From NCBI GenBank assembly GCA_943789445.1, contig CALSUC010000001.1, forward strand, positions 124,001-188,000: a DNA stretch of 64,000 bases, given 5' to 3'. Position 1 is the stretch's first letter. Every line of letters begins with the position of its first letter. This DNA is from UBA4575 sp002386945 (GTDB lineage Bacteria; Pseudomonadota; Gammaproteobacteria; UBA4575). Shown piece by piece: positions 43,811-53,691 of this stretch. Below the pieces are notes generated by a model that was given only the letters and a program-made list of their open reading frames with translations, made no database searches and was not told the DNA's origin. Position numbers and translations under genes: made by a program.

Positions 43811-45352
43811 ATGCAACTTAACCCAACTGAAATAACGAACTTAATCAAGCAACGCATTGATAAGTTTGAATCATCAGCAGAGGCCCGTACAGAGGGCACT
43901 GTTGTTGGAGTTACCGACGGTATCGTTCGCGTACATGGTCTTTCAGACGTTATGTCTGGTGAGATGTTGGATTTCGGCGATAACATCTTTGGTATGGCGC
44001 TAAACCTTGAGCGAGACTCGGTGGGTGCGGTTGTACTAGGTGACTATAAGACGATATCTGAAGGCAACAAGGTTAAGTGCACCGGTCGAATTCTAGAAGT
44101 GCCAGTAGGCACAGGTCTATTAGGTCGTGTAGTTGATTCACTAGGTAATCCAATTGATGGAAAAGGACCTATCGAAAACGATGGTACCTCACCGATTGAA
44201 AAGATTGCGCCAGGTGTAATGGAACGTCAATCAGTTGATCAGCCAGTACAAACCGGTCTGAAATCAATTGACGCTATGGTGCCAATTGGTCGTGGTCAAC
44301 GCGAACTAATTATTGGTGACCGCCAAACAGGTAAAACAGCTGTTGCACTTGATGCGATCATTAACCAGAAAAACACTGGTGTTAAATGTATCTACGTAGC
44401 GATTGGTCAAAAGAACTCATCGGTTGCAAACGTTGTACGTAAATTAGAAGAGCATGATGCGATGGGTCATACGACTATCGTTTCTGCCAGTGCTTCAGAA
44501 TCAGCTGCGATGCAATACATCGCACCTTACTCTGGTTGCACAATGGGTGAGTACTACCGCGATCGCGGCGAAGACGCCCTAATTATTTATGATGATTTGA
44601 GTAAGCAGGCGGTAGCTTATCGCCAAGTTTCACTCTTATTGCGTCGTCCACCGGGTCGTGAAGCGTACCCTGGTGACGTGTTCTACTTACACTCAAGATT
44701 ACTAGAGCGTGCTGCTCGAGTTAATGCGGATTACGTAGAAGCTTTCACCAATGGTGAAGTTAAAGGTAAAACCGGTTCATTAACTGCGCTACCTATCATT
44801 GAAACCCAAGCGGGTGACGTATCGGCCTTCGTACCGACTAACGTAATTTCAATTACTGATGGCCAGATTTTCTTGGAGTCTGATTTATTCAACTCCGGTT
44901 TCCGTCCAGCCATTAACGCGGGTCTTTCAGTTTCTCGTGTAGGTGGTGCTGCGCAAACTAAGATTATTAAGAAATTAGGTGGTGGTGTTCGTTTAGCCCT
45001 AGCGCAATATCGTGAATTAGCAGCGTTCTCACAGTTCGCATCTGATCTTGATGAGCAGACCCGTAAGCAGTTGGAGCGTGGTCAGCGTGTGATGGAGCTA
45101 ACTAAGCAGAACCAGTACTCGCCGTTATCAGTTGGTGAGATGGCGTTCTCGTTGTATGCCGTTGATAAAGGTTACGTTGATGATGTCGAAGTAACCAAAG
45201 TAGTTGCATTTGAAGCAGCGCTACACGATTACCTGCGTAGTAGTCAGAAAGAACTTTTGGGTCGTATTGATTCAACAGGTGACTACGACAGTGAAATCGA
45301 AGCGGCTATTAAAGCAGCTATAGAAGATTTTAAAGCCAACAACGTCTGGTAG
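43811..45352 (+). CDS. atpA: ATP synthase F1 subunit alpha
   Basis: The alpha subunit (513 residues) carries the non-catalytic nucleotide sites of F1. Walker A is GDRQTGKTAVALD (~169-181); other conserved blocks are ERDSVGAVVLGDY, PYSGCTMGEYYRD and the signature INAGLSVSRVG (~371-381). The N-terminus MQLNPTEITNLIKQRI is usual for gammaproteobacteria. An AAGAGGAA ribosome-binding sequence precedes the ATG. Confidence 0.98.
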   Translation: MQLNPTEITNLIKQRIDKFESSAEARTEGTVVGVTDGIVRVHGLSDVMSGEMLDFGDNIFGMALNLERDSVGAVVLGDYKTISEGNKVKCTGRILEVPVGTGLLGRVVDSLGNPIDGKGPIENDGTSPIEKIAPGVMERQSVDQPVQTGLKSIDAMVPIGRGQRELIIGDRQTGKTAVALDAIINQKNTGVKCIYVAIGQKNSSVANVVRKLEEHDAMGHTTIVSASASESAAMQYIAPYSGCTMGEYYRDRGEDALIIYDDLSKQAVAYRQVSLLLRRPPGREAYPGDVFYLHSRLLERAARVNADYVEAFTNGEVKGKTGSLTALPIIETQAGDVSAFVPTNVISITDGQIFLESDLFNSGFRPAINAGLSVSRVGGAAQTKIIKKLGGGVRLALAQYRELAAFSQFASDLDEQTRKQLERGQRVMELTKQNQYSPLSVGEMAFSLYAVDKGYVDDVEVTKVVAFEAALHDYLRSSQKELLGRIDSTGDYDSEIEAAIKAAIEDFKANNVW

Positions 45353-45358
45353 GTCCAC

Positions 45359-46225
45359 ATGTCTGGCGCAAAACAAATACGAACACAGATCGCGAGTATT
45401 AAAAATACTCAGAAGATCACCAAAGCGATGGAAATGGTTGCCGCGAGTAAGATGCGCAAGGCTAAAGAGCGAATGAGTGCAACTCGCCCTTATGCTAGTA
45501 AAATCAAAAGCGTAATCAATCACCTAGCTTCAGCGAGTTCAGAGTACAAGCACCCGTTTATGGTGGCTCGTCCTGAAGTAAAGCGCGTTGGCATGATCAT
45601 TGTGACTTCAGACCGCGGACTTTGTGGTGGCTTAAACGCTAATCTGTTTAAGGCAGCACTAAAAAAGATCAGCGCGTTACAAGAGCAAAATATTGAAATT
45701 GATCTAAGCGTGATTGGCTCTAAAGGTATGGCATTCTTTCGCCGTATCAGTGGAGTGAATGTGGTCTCGCATGTGAGTCATCTTGGTGACACCGTTCATG
45801 TGGCCGACCTCATTGGTAGCATCAAGGTCATGCTGGATAATTACACAGCAGGCACTATTGATGAGCTTTATTTAGCTGAGAATGAGTTCGTAAACTCAAT
45901 GACACAAGCGGCATCGGTGACTCCTGTACTGCCATTACCAGCGGAAGCTAGTGAAGAGCGTGCCCATCATTGGGATTACATCTACGAACCAACGGCAGAA
46001 GAAGTACTGGATGCCCTGTTGGTGCGTTACATAGAATCAATGGTATACAGCGCGGTTGTAGAAAACGTGGCATGTGAAATGTCAGCACGAATGATTGCGA
46101 TGAAGAGCGCATCAGACAATGCAGGTGGCTTAATTGATGATTTACAACTGGCGTACAACAAGGCGCGTCAGGCTTCAATTACACAAGAGCTATCGGAAAT
46201 TGTCGGTGGTGCAGCAGCGGTTTAA
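45359..46225 (+). CDS. atpG: ATP synthase F1 subunit gamma
   Basis: Gamma is the central rotor shaft. The 288-residue protein begins with the long helix KQIRTQIASIKNTQKITKAMEMVAASKMRKA and contains TSDRGLCGGLNANLF (~78-92). It ends with the C-terminal helix MIAMKSASDNAGGLIDDLQLAYNKARQA, the family signature. It is 6 bp downstream of atpA and 39 bp before atpD. Confidence 0.98.
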   Translation: MSGAKQIRTQIASIKNTQKITKAMEMVAASKMRKAKERMSATRPYASKIKSVINHLASASSEYKHPFMVARPEVKRVGMIIVTSDRGLCGGLNANLFKAALKKISALQEQNIEIDLSVIGSKGMAFFRRISGVNVVSHVSHLGDTVHVADLIGSIKVMLDNYTAGTIDELYLAENEFVNSMTQAASVTPVLPLPAEASEERAHHWDYIYEPTAEEVLDALLVRYIESMVYSAVVENVACEMSARMIAMKSASDNAGGLIDDLQLAYNKARQASITQELSEIVGGAAAV

Positions 46226-46264
46226 CGAATAAACAAGCTTAGAATTAAGTAACGAGGATTAAGA

Positions 46265-47644
46265 ATGAGTACTGGTCAAATTGTTGAAGTTATTGGTGCG
46301 GTAGTCGACGTAGAATTTCCGTCCGATCAAGTACCTAGCATTTATGATGCGCTTTTAGTGGATGCGAAAGGCCTCACTTTAGAAGTGCAGCAGCAACTAG
46401 GTGACGGCATTGTTCGTGCCATTGCGATGGGTGCAACTGAAGGTTTGCAACGCGGACTTGTTGTCAGCAACACGGGCGAAGCGATTAAAGTGCCAGTTGG
46501 TCCAGCGACACTTGGTCGCGTTATGAATGTATTAGGCGATCCAATTGATAATGCCGGTGATGTGAAGAACGAAAGTTCAATGCCAATTCATCGCGCACCG
46601 CCATCATTTGAAGATCAAGCCGGTGGTAACGAACTGTTAACCACAGGTATTAAGGTTATTGACCTACTATGTCCGTTTGCCAAGGGTGGTAAAGTTGGCC
46701 TCTTCGGTGGTGCTGGTGTAGGTAAAACTGTAACCATGATGGAATTGATTAACAACATCGCGAAGGCACACGCAGGCTTGTCTGTATTCGCAGGTGTTGG
46801 TGAGCGTACTCGTGAAGGCAACGACTTCTACTACGAGATGCAAGAAGCAGGTGTTCTAGATAAGGTAGCAATGGTTTACGGCCAGATGAATGAGCCTCCA
46901 GGCAACCGTCTACGTGTAGCGCTAACTGGTTTGACCATGGCGGAATACTTCCGTGATGAAGGTAAAGATGTATTGATGTTTATTGATAACATCTACCGTT
47001 ACACACTAGCGGGTACTGAAGTATCAGCATTGCTAGGTCGTATGCCTTCAGCGGTAGGTTATCAGCCAACATTGGCCGAAGAGATGGGTGTACTACAAGA
47101 GCGTATTACCTCAACTAACAGCGGTTCAATTACTTCGATTCAAGCAGTATACGTACCAGCGGATGACTTGACTGACCCGTCACCTGCAACCACCTTCGCT
47201 CACTTAGATGCGACTGTTGTACTTTCACGACAAGTGGCCGAGCTAGGTATTTACCCAGCGGTGGATCCATTGGATTCAACCAGTCGTCAGCTTGACCCAC
47301 AAGTGATTGGTCAAGAGCATTACGACACAGCACGTGACGTACAGAACACGCTACAGGGCTACAAAGAATTGAAGGATATTATTGCGATTCTAGGTATGGA
47401 TGAGCTATCTGAAGAAGATAGATTAACTGTATCTCGTGCACGTAAGATCCAGCGTTTCTTGTCACAACCATTCGCTGTGGCAGAAGTGTTCACGGGTACT
47501 CCTGGTGAGTTAGTACCACTAGCAGATACTATTACAAGTTTCCGCGCAATCGTAGATGGTGAGTATGATCACCTACCTGAGCAAGCCTTCTACATGGTTG
47601 GTGATATCAACCAAGTGTTGAAGAAAGCGGAAGAGATGTCTTAA
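46265..47644 (+). CDS. atpD: ATP synthase F1 subunit beta
   Basis: The beta subunit (459 residues) holds the catalytic sites. Walker A is FGGAGVGKTVTMMELI (~148-163), the catalytic Glu is in AGVGERTREGND, Walker B is VLMFIDNIYRYT, and the signature LPEQAFYMVG is near the end. The sequence is very close to that of other gammaproteobacteria. atpC follows after 23 bp. Confidence 0.98.
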   Translation: MSTGQIVEVIGAVVDVEFPSDQVPSIYDALLVDAKGLTLEVQQQLGDGIVRAIAMGATEGLQRGLVVSNTGEAIKVPVGPATLGRVMNVLGDPIDNAGDVKNESSMPIHRAPPSFEDQAGGNELLTTGIKVIDLLCPFAKGGKVGLFGGAGVGKTVTMMELINNIAKAHAGLSVFAGVGERTREGNDFYYEMQEAGVLDKVAMVYGQMNEPPGNRLRVALTGLTMAEYFRDEGKDVLMFIDNIYRYTLAGTEVSALLGRMPSAVGYQPTLAEEMGVLQERITSTNSGSITSIQAVYVPADDLTDPSPATTFAHLDATVVLSRQVAELGIYPAVDPLDSTSRQLDPQVIGQEHYDTARDVQNTLQGYKELKDIIAILGMDELSEEDRLTVSRARKIQRFLSQPFAVAEVFTGTPGELVPLADTITSFRAIVDGEYDHLPEQAFYMVGDINQVLKKAEEMS

Positions 47645-47667
47645 GGCATCTGTTAGGGATTTAACCC

Positions 47668-48078
47668 ATGACTATACAATTAGAAATCGTTAGTGCTGAG
47701 TCTGAAATTTTTTCAGGCGCGGTCAATGCCGTCATCGCTCCAGCTATCATGGGCGATGTGGGTATTTACCCTAAGCACACCCCGTTGGTTACTCAGCTTA
47801 AGCCAGGCGAAGTAAAGATCGAAATAGATGGTGAAGAAGATCAGTACATCTTCGTTTCAGGCGGACTATTAGAAGTTCAGCCCGATGTGGTAACTGTGCT
47901 GTCTGATACCGCTATTCGTGCTGAAGATCTTGATGAAAACCTTGCCCTAGAAGCACAATCGAAGGCGAAAGAAGCGCTTTCTGAGAAAGCAGGCGAAATC
48001 GATAGTGCGCGTGCCTTAGCGGAACTGGCCGAGGCTACTGCACGACTTCGTTTGATTGAAAAAATGCGTAAGGCGTAG
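47668..48078 (+). CDS. atpC: ATP synthase F1 subunit epsilon
   Basis: Epsilon (136 residues) completes the rotor and regulates ATPase activity. It has the N-terminal beta-sandwich (SAESEIFSG, GDVGIYPKHTPLVTQLKPGEV) and two C-terminal helices (~90-136), which can block rotation. It is the last gene of the operon; a strong hairpin with a T-run follows 43 bp after its stop. Confidence 0.96.
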   Translation: MTIQLEIVSAESEIFSGAVNAVIAPAIMGDVGIYPKHTPLVTQLKPGEVKIEIDGEEDQYIFVSGGLLEVQPDVVTVLSDTAIRAEDLDENLALEAQSKAKEALSEKAGEIDSARALAELAEATARLRLIEKMRKA

Positions 48079-48121
48079 TAACACAGCAAAATTCGATTCA
48101 AAGCGAATAGATTGCTACGAT

Positions 48122-48146
48122 AGGCGGCCTTAGGGTCGCCTTTTTT
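48122..48146 (+). terminator. Rho-independent terminator of the atp operon
   Basis: AGGCGGCC (48122-48129) pairs with GGTCGCCT (48134-48141), eight pairs with one G-U wobble, around a TTAG loop, followed by six T (48141-48146). It sits right after atpC and before glmU, so it should separate the ATP synthase operon from glmUS. Confidence 0.9.
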
Positions 48147-48216
48147 GTGCCTGCAATTTATTTATCTGACGCCAAATCTTTGAATCTGGCTGATAGCATA
48201 GGATTTACATAGTGTT

Positions 48217-49584
48217 ATGGCTTTGAACGTCATTATTCTTGCCGCTGGTAAAGGCACGCGCATGCGCAGCGCGACCCCCAAAGTGTTGCATACGGTAGCG
48301 GGCCAAAGTCTGATCGAGCACGTTTTAAAAACCGCCTATGCACTTAATCCAACGCAGGTCTTGGTAGTGCATGGCAATGATGCTAGAGAGATAAAAGAAC
48401 AGTGCGCAGCATATCCGATAGAGTGGGTGTTACAGACCGAGCAATGCGGCACTGGCCATGCCGTGCAACAGGCCTTGCCGAAAATCAAAGCCGCGGATAA
48501 TAGCCAGGTTCTGATTCTTTATGCAGATGTCCCTTTACTGAGCACAAACACGCTACACGGCTTATACGAGCAATTGGCCGAGGCCGATCTTGCTTTGCTT
48601 ACGATGCACGTCGATGACCCTACAGGTTATGGTCGCATCGTCAGAGACACCGATCTATCCGTTCAAGCAATCATTGAAGAACGCGATGCCGATAGTGCGA
48701 TTCAACAAATCAAAGAAGTGAATAGCGGCATTATGGCTGCGCGCCTAGGTATGCTGCGTGAGGGCTTAGCCTTATTAAACAACGATAATGCGCAGGCTGA
48801 ATTCTATCTGACAGATTGTGTTGCGCTAGCAAAACAGCAGGCTAAAAAAATCACTGCTATATCCTGCCCCGTAGAAGAAGCGCAGGGTGTGAATAGCCGT
48901 GCTCAACTGGCGATGGTTGAAGCGCACTATCAAGCGCATCGGCGGCAACAATTATTAGACAGTGGTATCAGTATGAGTGATCCTGCAACGGTTTACTTGC
49001 AGGGTGAAATTAATATAGAGGCCGATGTCAGCATAGGCCCCTGCGTAGAATTAATAGGCCCCTTATCGATCGCTGCAGGAACCTGTATTGCTAGTCATGC
49101 CGTTATTAGTAAAAGCACGATAGGGCAGAACACAAAGATTCATTCATTTTGTCATATCGAAGACGCCACTATAGGTGATCGCTGCGAGCTGGGTCCCTAT
49201 GCACGTATCCGTCCTCAAACTGAATTAGCCAGCGATGTAAAGATTGGTAATTTTGTTGAAACCAAGAAGGCGCGTATCGGCGATGGCACTAAAGTTAATC
49301 ACTTGAGTTATGTTGGTGATGCACAAATTGGTGTGAATACAAATATTGGCGCGGGCACCATTTGTTGTAACTATGATGGTGCAAATAAACATCAGACAAT
49401 TATTGGCGATAATGTCTTTATAGGGTCTGACACGCAATTAGTTGCACCGGTTGAAATAGAAGATGGTGCGACCATCGCTGCAGGGTCAACTATCACTAAG
49501 AAAGTGCCAGCAGATAGTTTGGCTTTGTCTCGTGCAAAGCAGACGATCATTAAAGCTTGGCAGCGACCAAAGAAAAGCAAATAA
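48217..49584 (+). CDS. glmU: Bifunctional N-acetylglucosamine-1-phosphate uridyltransferase / glucosamine-1-phosphate acetyltransferase
   Basis: GlmU makes UDP-GlcNAc for peptidoglycan and LPS. The 455-residue protein has an N-terminal uridyltransferase domain (IILAAGKGTRMRS, ~6-18; QTEQCGTGHAV; YADVPLL) and a C-terminal left-handed beta-helix acetyltransferase from about residue 250 (TIGQNTKIHSFCHIEDATIGDRCELG; NYDGANKHQTIIGDN). It follows the atp terminator, with glmS 3 bp after its stop, joining two steps of one pathway. Confidence 0.97.
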   Translation: MALNVIILAAGKGTRMRSATPKVLHTVAGQSLIEHVLKTAYALNPTQVLVVHGNDAREIKEQCAAYPIEWVLQTEQCGTGHAVQQALPKIKAADNSQVLILYADVPLLSTNTLHGLYEQLAEADLALLTMHVDDPTGYGRIVRDTDLSVQAIIEERDADSAIQQIKEVNSGIMAARLGMLREGLALLNNDNAQAEFYLTDCVALAKQQAKKITAISCPVEEAQGVNSRAQLAMVEAHYQAHRRQQLLDSGISMSDPATVYLQGEINIEADVSIGPCVELIGPLSIAAGTCIASHAVISKSTIGQNTKIHSFCHIEDATIGDRCELGPYARIRPQTELASDVKIGNFVETKKARIGDGTKVNHLSYVGDAQIGVNTNIGAGTICCNYDGANKHQTIIGDNVFIGSDTQLVAPVEIEDGATIAAGSTITKKVPADSLALSRAKQTIIKAWQRPKKSK

Positions 49585-49587
49585 ATC

Positions 49588-51414
49588 ATGTGTGGCATTA
49601 TCGCGGCAGTCGCTAAACAAAACGTAGCTGAGTTTTTACTGGAAGGTTTACAGCGTCTAGAATACCGTGGCTATGATTCAGCAGGCATGGCTTTATTGAG
49701 CAATCAGCACTTACAGCTGCAGAAATGCAGCGGTAAGTGTAGTGAATTAAAAGCCGCGCAAGAAAAAAATAAAATAGATGGCAGTATCGGTATAGCCCAT
49801 ACCCGTTGGGCCACGCATGGTGCTGCTACTGTAGCCAATGCCCATCCACACTTAAGTCATGAGCGTATTGCCATTGTGCATAATGGCATCATAGAAAATC
49901 ACCAAGCACTCAGAGATGAACTGATAGCGAAGCAGTATTCGTTTACATCTGATACTGATAGTGAAGTCATTGCGCATCTCATACATTATTATTTGCAGGC
50001 AGAGACTTCATTACGACAAGTAGTGCAGCATGTCATTACTCGCTTGCAAGGTAGTTATGCTTTTGCAGTGATTGATTGCCAGCAAGACAACCACTTAATC
50101 GCGGTGCGCCAAGGTAGTCCTTTGTTATTAGGTTTGGCGAGTAACGGCCATTATCTAGCATCTGATGCACAGGCATTCAATGTAGCCTGTCAGGATGTCA
50201 TCTATTTAGAGAATGGGGATCTTGCGGAAATCAGTGCAGACCAATACAGCATCTATCAACAAGACAATGTAGTGATACGGAAATCACAAAAATTACAAAG
50301 TGTAGCGAATGCCGATGACAAAGCAGGGCATCCGCACTACATGATTAAAGAGATCTACGAGCAAGCAGAGGCAGTGCGTAGTACCCTGCGTGCAAATCTT
50401 AAAGATGGCTCGATTAATGAGCAGGCCTTGGCTAGCCAGGCTGGAAAAATTCTAGATCAAATTGAATTTGTTCAAATCATTGCCTGTGGTAGTAGTTACC
50501 ATGCTGGCAAGGTTGCGCAATATTGGTTTGAGGAAATAGCAGGTATTTATTGTCAAATAGATATCGCGAGTGAATTTAGATACCGCAAACATGTTGTACG
50601 CCCGGGCACATTACTCGTCACAATTTCTCAGTCCGGTGAGACTGCAGATACCTTGGCTGCCTTAGAATTGGCCAAGACACTGGGCTATGTGTCTACACTG
50701 ACCATCTGTAATGTGGCAGAAAGCTCCTTAGTCCGTGTGTCAGATCTGGTTTTATTAACTAAGGCTGGGATAGAAATAGGTGTGGCCTCAAGTAAGGCAT
50801 TTACAACGCAATTAGTTGCGCTGATGTTATTGCTCATCATGCTCGGGCGTCGGCATCAATTAACAGATAAAAAAGAACAAGAACTGTTAAATCAATTACT
50901 CGATCTACCAGAACGCATCAATGCCACCCTAGCCCTGGATGCAGAGATAAAAGAATTGGCCAAAGCCTTTGCGAATAAACAGCATGCCTTATTTTTGGGT
51001 AGAGGCTCACATTATCCGATAGCGATGGAAGGTGCCTTAAAGCTTAAGGAGATTTCTTACATTCATGCTGAAGCGTACCCTGCAGGTGAACTCAAGCATG
51101 GCCCGCTGGCATTGATTGATGCTGATATGCCTGTTGTTACAGTTGCACCAAACAACCAACTACTAACCAAGTTGAAATCAAATATGGAGGAGGTGCGCGC
51201 ACGCGGTGGCCAGCTCTATGTCTTAGCTGATCGAGGCTGTGGTTTTTTAGAGGTAGATGGTATTCGTCTGATTGAAATCGACGCACCAGAAAATGCTGTG
51301 GCACCTATCTTATTTACAGTGCCATTACAGTTGCTGGCTTATCATGTCGCCCTATTGAAAGGCACCGATGTTGATCAGCCGCGTAATCTAGCTAAGTCGG
51401 TTACAGTAGAATAG
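49588..51414 (+). CDS. glmS: Glutamine-fructose-6-phosphate aminotransferase (isomerizing)
   Basis: GlmS converts fructose-6-phosphate and glutamine to glucosamine-6-phosphate, the first hexosamine step. The 608-residue protein starts MCGIIAAVA, with the catalytic Cys after Met removal. The glutaminase domain has RLEYRGYDSAG and HTRWATHG; two SIS sugar-isomerase domains follow (~280 onward) with ACGSSYHAGKVAQYW and SQSGETADT. It ends LAKSVTVE, the strongly conserved C-terminus. It is co-transcribed with glmU. No glmS ribozyme is expected in this group and none is seen in the 3-bp gap. Confidence 0.98.
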   Translation: MCGIIAAVAKQNVAEFLLEGLQRLEYRGYDSAGMALLSNQHLQLQKCSGKCSELKAAQEKNKIDGSIGIAHTRWATHGAATVANAHPHLSHERIAIVHNGIIENHQALRDELIAKQYSFTSDTDSEVIAHLIHYYLQAETSLRQVVQHVITRLQGSYAFAVIDCQQDNHLIAVRQGSPLLLGLASNGHYLASDAQAFNVACQDVIYLENGDLAEISADQYSIYQQDNVVIRKSQKLQSVANADDKAGHPHYMIKEIYEQAEAVRSTLRANLKDGSINEQALASQAGKILDQIEFVQIIACGSSYHAGKVAQYWFEEIAGIYCQIDIASEFRYRKHVVRPGTLLVTISQSGETADTLAALELAKTLGYVSTLTICNVAESSLVRVSDLVLLTKAGIEIGVASSKAFTTQLVALMLLLIMLGRRHQLTDKKEQELLNQLLDLPERINATLALDAEIKELAKAFANKQHALFLGRGSHYPIAMEGALKLKEISYIHAEAYPAGELKHGPLALIDADMPVVTVAPNNQLLTKLKSNMEEVRARGGQLYVLADRGCGFLEVDGIRLIEIDAPENAVAPILFTVPLQLLAYHVALLKGTDVDQPRNLAKSVTVE

Positions 51415-51503
51415 CCTGAAAGGCGATTAACTCTCAGCCATCGAAAGTTGACCATTGTTAAAGAAGCATTTATTTGGCGATTAAGAAATATATACCGCTA
51501 GGA

Positions 51504-51936
51504 TTATGCTTTTCGCAATTGAATAATAATATTAACACTGTCGAACAGGGTGTCAGGTGGCCGTTCGGGTAGGTTGCTGATCTCAATCTGATTGGCAGGA
51601 ATGTCCTCGAGTATGCCGGCATCTGCATGGTAGAAATGGTGGTGCTTACTTGGGTTGGTGTCATAAAAGATCTTGCTAGGATCAACAACGATTTGATGCA
51701 ATAAACCTTTTTCTACAAATAGGCTCAGGGTATTGTATACGGTTGCCTGTGACACGCGATCGCCGCTACAGTTAACCTGATCAAACACTTGGTCTGCGGA
51801 TAAGTGCTGTAACTTAGAAAATAAGAACCGTCCGCTATCATAATAATAAGTCTAATAAGTTTAAGTGGATGGTGTGTGTCTTTGCCTTAGTAGCGTCACT
51901 TTTGGTTAGCCAGCCACTCTGTACAATGTTTATCAT
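51504..51936 (-). pseudogene. Fur-family (Irr/PerR-like) regulator with a broken N-terminus
   Basis: The C-terminal part is clearly Fur family: VSQATVYNTLSLFVEKGLL (end of the winged helix), FYDTNPSKHHHFYHAD with metal-binding His, and DIPANQIEIS. The open frame can only start at a GTG at 51788 (94 residues), losing the first third of the DNA-binding domain. Codons upstream of that GTG still read family-like RFLFSKLQHLSADQ but reach a TAG at 51852-51854. In the next frame, an ATG at 51936 opens a peptide ending HTIHLNLLDLLL, resembling the PTRxRLxLLxLLF start of Fur proteins. A frame change near 51845-51855 would join the two halves. It is probably a decaying gene, or a sequence error. Confidence 0.65.
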
Positions 51937-52011
51937 GATTGTTGTCTGTTGGAGATGATCTTTGTATAGCTACTACACAGGATCAATAAGACGGTCGCTG
52001 ATCTGAGTTAA

Positions 52012-53064
52012 TCAATCAGAATTTAAATAAAGCTGCAGCTGATCAGCGATCCGTGCGGCACTCGACCCTGCCATCGTTATGCCATAACGATGGTGGCCAG
52101 TATTTACAAATAAACCAGAGATATCAGCTAGCGCTCCTATGATCGGTTGCCCACTCGTGCTCGCTGGCCGCAAGCCGCTCCATTGACGTAATATCTGCCT
52201 GTTTTTAAGCTCAGGTAATATGGCAATCGACCGCTGTAATAAGGTATCTTTTGCGGTGGGTGTAATGTCATTGTTATAGCCAACTTCTTCTAAGGTGCTG
52301 CCGGCTAGGATGGTGCCGTCTTGGCGTGGAATTAAATAGTGGCCTTGATGAATGACAATGTGTTCAAGATTAATGCCAGTGGCATCGAAGGCAATCGCCT
52401 GGCCGCGCACAGGCCGCACGGGTGGTGCTGCAACTTGCTTGCTTAACAAAGTCAATTCTGGCGCCCAAGCGCCGGTAGTCCATAACACGGCCTCGGCATT
52501 AATGTCTCCATGACTGCAGCGTAGGCCGGTAACCTGCCCCTGTTGCTGGAGTAAGCTTTCAACCTGTGTGTGTCTATATAATTGCACTCCTGCGTCTAGC
52601 AGTAACTGGCAGAGGCCTTCAACAACTCGTGTGGGGTTAAGTTGACTTACCGCTGGCAGTAACAATGCATTTTCATATAAACCGCTGGCGATATCTGTAT
52701 TTGAGTGGACTGCTGGCTGGCAGATAATGTGATGATCATTACACCAAGTGTTATGAGTATCAGGATGATCATCAGCTAAGACCAATAGGCCGCTATTTTG
52801 ATACTCAATATTGATTCCTGCTTCAGTTGCTAAGCGCCGACCTAATTCTTCATACAGCGGTTTAGCCTGATGACATAAATCGTTCACATCCTGCGAGTAA
52901 TCCCACGGTAATAGTGGGGATAAGATGCCACCAGCAGCAGCCGTACATTGTTTACCAAAGTCGTCACGATCGATGAGACAAACCTGTAGGCCACGCGCAC
53001 AAAGTTCATAGGCGCTAAAAAGCCCAACGATTCCACCGCCAACAATGCAAATATCTGTCTTCAT
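52012..53064 (-). CDS. thiO: Glycine oxidase ThiO (FAD-dependent)
   Basis: ThiO oxidises glycine to dehydroglycine for thiazole synthesis in aerobic bacteria. The 350-residue protein is a DAO-fold oxidase: FAD-binding CIVGGGIVGLFSAYEL (~5-20), the CTAAAGGILSPLLPWDYS substrate-side loop (~40-57), and the C-terminal GLRPAST and NTGHHRYGITMAGSSA FAD blocks. It is divergent from the MarR gene and thiSG, which fits a dedicated thiazole module. The alternative, a generic D-amino-acid oxidase, is less likely given those neighbours. Confidence 0.88.
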   Translation of the reverse strand: MKTDICIVGGGIVGLFSAYELCARGLQVCLIDRDDFGKQCTAAAGGILSPLLPWDYSQDVNDLCHQAKPLYEELGRRLATEAGINIEYQNSGLLVLADDHPDTHNTWCNDHHIICQPAVHSNTDIASGLYENALLLPAVSQLNPTRVVEGLCQLLLDAGVQLYRHTQVESLLQQQGQVTGLRCSHGDINAEAVLWTTGAWAPELTLLSKQVAAPPVRPVRGQAIAFDATGINLEHIVIHQGHYLIPRQDGTILAGSTLEEVGYNNDITPTAKDTLLQRSIAILPELKNRQILRQWSGLRPASTSGQPIIGALADISGLFVNTGHHRYGITMAGSSAARIADQLQLYLNSD

Positions 53065-53188
53065 AGGGTTATTCTACCCAGGTCCATGAGAAAAAGTTAG
53101 TCGAACCTTATTACAGCGGTACCAATAGTTGAGATTATCAATTAACTTTATACTTCTTAATTTTTAAAGTATTTCTGGTAAACAAAGT

Positions 53189-53587
53189 ATGAGTGGTCCA
53201 TTGAGTATAGAGCGCCTTATGAACAAGCATGTAGCACTTAGTAGTCGTGCTGATGAATTACTAGAGCTAGTGATCTTATCGCGTCAGTGCTCTCATATTA
53301 TGAATCAACAGCTAGTTGAAAGTGGGTTAAATTTTAATCACTGGCAGCTATTATTTTTGCTATCAAAAAAAGTTATTTCGACCCCGATGCAGATAGCAAA
53401 CTATCTGCATATCGAACCGGCAACAGTAAGTCGACATTTAGAGCGTCTGGAAGCCTTGAAGTTACTTAAGCGAGTGTATAATCAGCCAGATCGTAGGAAT
53501 ACAGCGATTGTATTGCTGCCTGCGGCTAAGTCATATATTACGCGGGGCCTTGAAGGTCTGGTAGATATCTCTAATCAGCCCAGATAG
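53189..53587 (+). CDS. MarR-family transcriptional regulator
   Basis: This 132-residue winged-helix protein shows the MarR pattern: an N-terminal dimerisation helix (~20-45), FNHWQLLFLLSK, the recognition region MQIANYLHIEPATVSRHLERLEALKLL (~67-94) and the wing VYNQPDRRNTAIVLLP. It lies between divergent thiO and downstream thiSG. Its ligand is unknown. An imperfect inverted repeat, ACTTTA...TAAAGT, spans a TATACT -10-like element (53149-53154) upstream, consistent with autoregulation. Whether it controls the thiazole genes is only suggested by position. Confidence 0.87.
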   Translation: MSGPLSIERLMNKHVALSSRADELLELVILSRQCSHIMNQQLVESGLNFNHWQLLFLLSKKVISTPMQIANYLHIEPATVSRHLERLEALKLLKRVYNQPDRRNTAIVLLPAAKSYITRGLEGLVDISNQPR

Positions 53588-53691
53588 GCCTCAAGTACTA
53601 TTTACGGACTAAGGGCTTACTAAGCCATTGTAAATGAGACTTTCTACCACTAGGCCTAGCTTCTAGCCCTAAGTGTCGACTACAATTCAGT

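Noticed and set aside
53588..53691. TPP riboswitch before thiS
   Set aside because: The gap is 104 bp and lacks the conserved CUGAGA and ACCUGA-type core sequences I looked for.
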